64,000 bases of DNA from assembly GCF_014522265.1 (NCBI RefSeq), contig NZ_CP017024.1, positions 3,694,001-3,758,000 on the forward strand, written 5' to 3'. Both the position numbers and the translations under genes were made by a program. A model generated the notes under the pieces. That model was not told the origin of the DNA, made no database searches, and saw nothing but the letters and a program-made list of their open reading frames with translations. Position 1 is the stretch's first letter. Each line of letters starts with the position of its first letter. Below, in pieces: positions 63,652-64,000 of this stretch. This DNA is from Pseudomonas oryzihabitans (lineage in GTDB: Bacteria; Pseudomonadota; Gammaproteobacteria; Pseudomonadales; Pseudomonadaceae).

Positions 63652-64000
63652 TCAGGCCAGGGCAACCCAGCGCTGATTGACGAAGAGCTCAATGGGGCGA
63701 TACTCGGTCTTATAGGACATCTTGCGACACCCTTTGATCCAGTAGCCGAGATAAACCGCATCGAGACCGAGGCGGCGGGTTTCGGCGACCTGCCAGAGGA
63801 TGCCGAATACACCCAGGCTGCGCTTCTCTTCGCTAGGGTCGTAGAAGGTGTAGACCGCCGACATGCCGTTGGGCAGCACATCGGTCACCGCGATGCCGAT
63901 CAGGCGGTCTTCCACCCGCATCTCGTAGAAGAAGGCGTAGGGCAGGTGGCTGACCAGGAAGGTGGAGAACTGGCCGCGGCTCGGCGGGAACATGTCGCCG
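63652..64000 (-). CDS. bpt: Aspartate/glutamate leucyltransferase (bacterial ATE), C-terminal part
   Basis: C-terminal 115 or so codons of the Bpt/ATE family; the start is beyond the window. The text [92 protein letters not shown] is the family C-terminal domain. The enzyme transfers Leu from tRNA to N-terminal Asp or Glu, creating an N-degron for ClpS. It is upstream of infA on the same strand, the order typical of Pseudomonas. Confidence 0.95.

Overview
The window is high-GC gammaproteobacterial chromosome, almost certainly Pseudomonas. The right end carries the conserved order cspD / clpS-clpA / infA / bpt, and the middle carries acnA / rlmM-tusA, both as I remember them from P. aeruginosa. 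Repeat types, the FliA-type promoter and the gene families fit a P. oryzihabitans/P. psychrotolerans-like species, but the species is an inference. No tRNA, rRNA, CRISPR array, insertion sequence, integrase or phage gene was seen.

Layout. (1) 1-3043: organosulfur genes, with a MetQ/NlpA-type binding protein (cut by the window edge) behind an FMN-dependent monooxygenase, divergent from an SsuA-like binding protein. (2) 3416-21678: what looks like one catabolic island for an organic acid. The left arm (+) is aldehyde dehydrogenase, cupin, tautomerase, beta-propeller lactonase, MFS permease and binding protein. The central arm (-) is aconitase paralogue, SDR, CitMHS symporter, GntR regulator, isocitrate/isopropylmalate-type dehydrogenase, DUF1537 acid-sugar kinase, LysR regulator and AbrB-type membrane protein. 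The right arm (+) is TerC, RraA and an Asp/Glu racemase-like protein. Two sequence elements, each repeated in front of several of these genes, tie the arms together. (3) 21812-31811: a sulfonate/sulfone utilisation island with an ABC importer, TauD-type dioxygenase, SsuD-like and DmoA-like monooxygenases, an SfnB/DszC-like enzyme and a LysR regulator. (4) 31860-64000: core and housekeeping genes: acnA, rlmM, tusA, SGNH hydrolase, MscS channel, MATE pump, pdxB, ppnP, exonuclease, msrPQ, dhaKL, Aer-type chemoreceptor, DTW enzyme, recQ, marR, FimV-like protein, PlpD-type phospholipase, cspD, clpSA, infA and bpt.

In the proposed island logic, acids enter through CitMHS/MFS, the aconitase paralogue moves a hydroxyl to give a 2-hydroxy-3-carboxy acid, the isopropylmalate-type dehydrogenase decarboxylates it, and SDR, kinase, RraA-type aldolase and aldehyde dehydrogenase finish the route. 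The substrate cannot be named from sequence.

A caution on quality: eight genes are interrupted. Seven carry one-base gains or losses, mostly in G or C runs (clpA carries two), and dhaKL has a larger deletion. Because clpA and rlmM are conserved housekeeping genes, most of the single-base events are more likely sequencing errors than real inactivation. They are typed here as pseudogenes because that is how the sequence reads.
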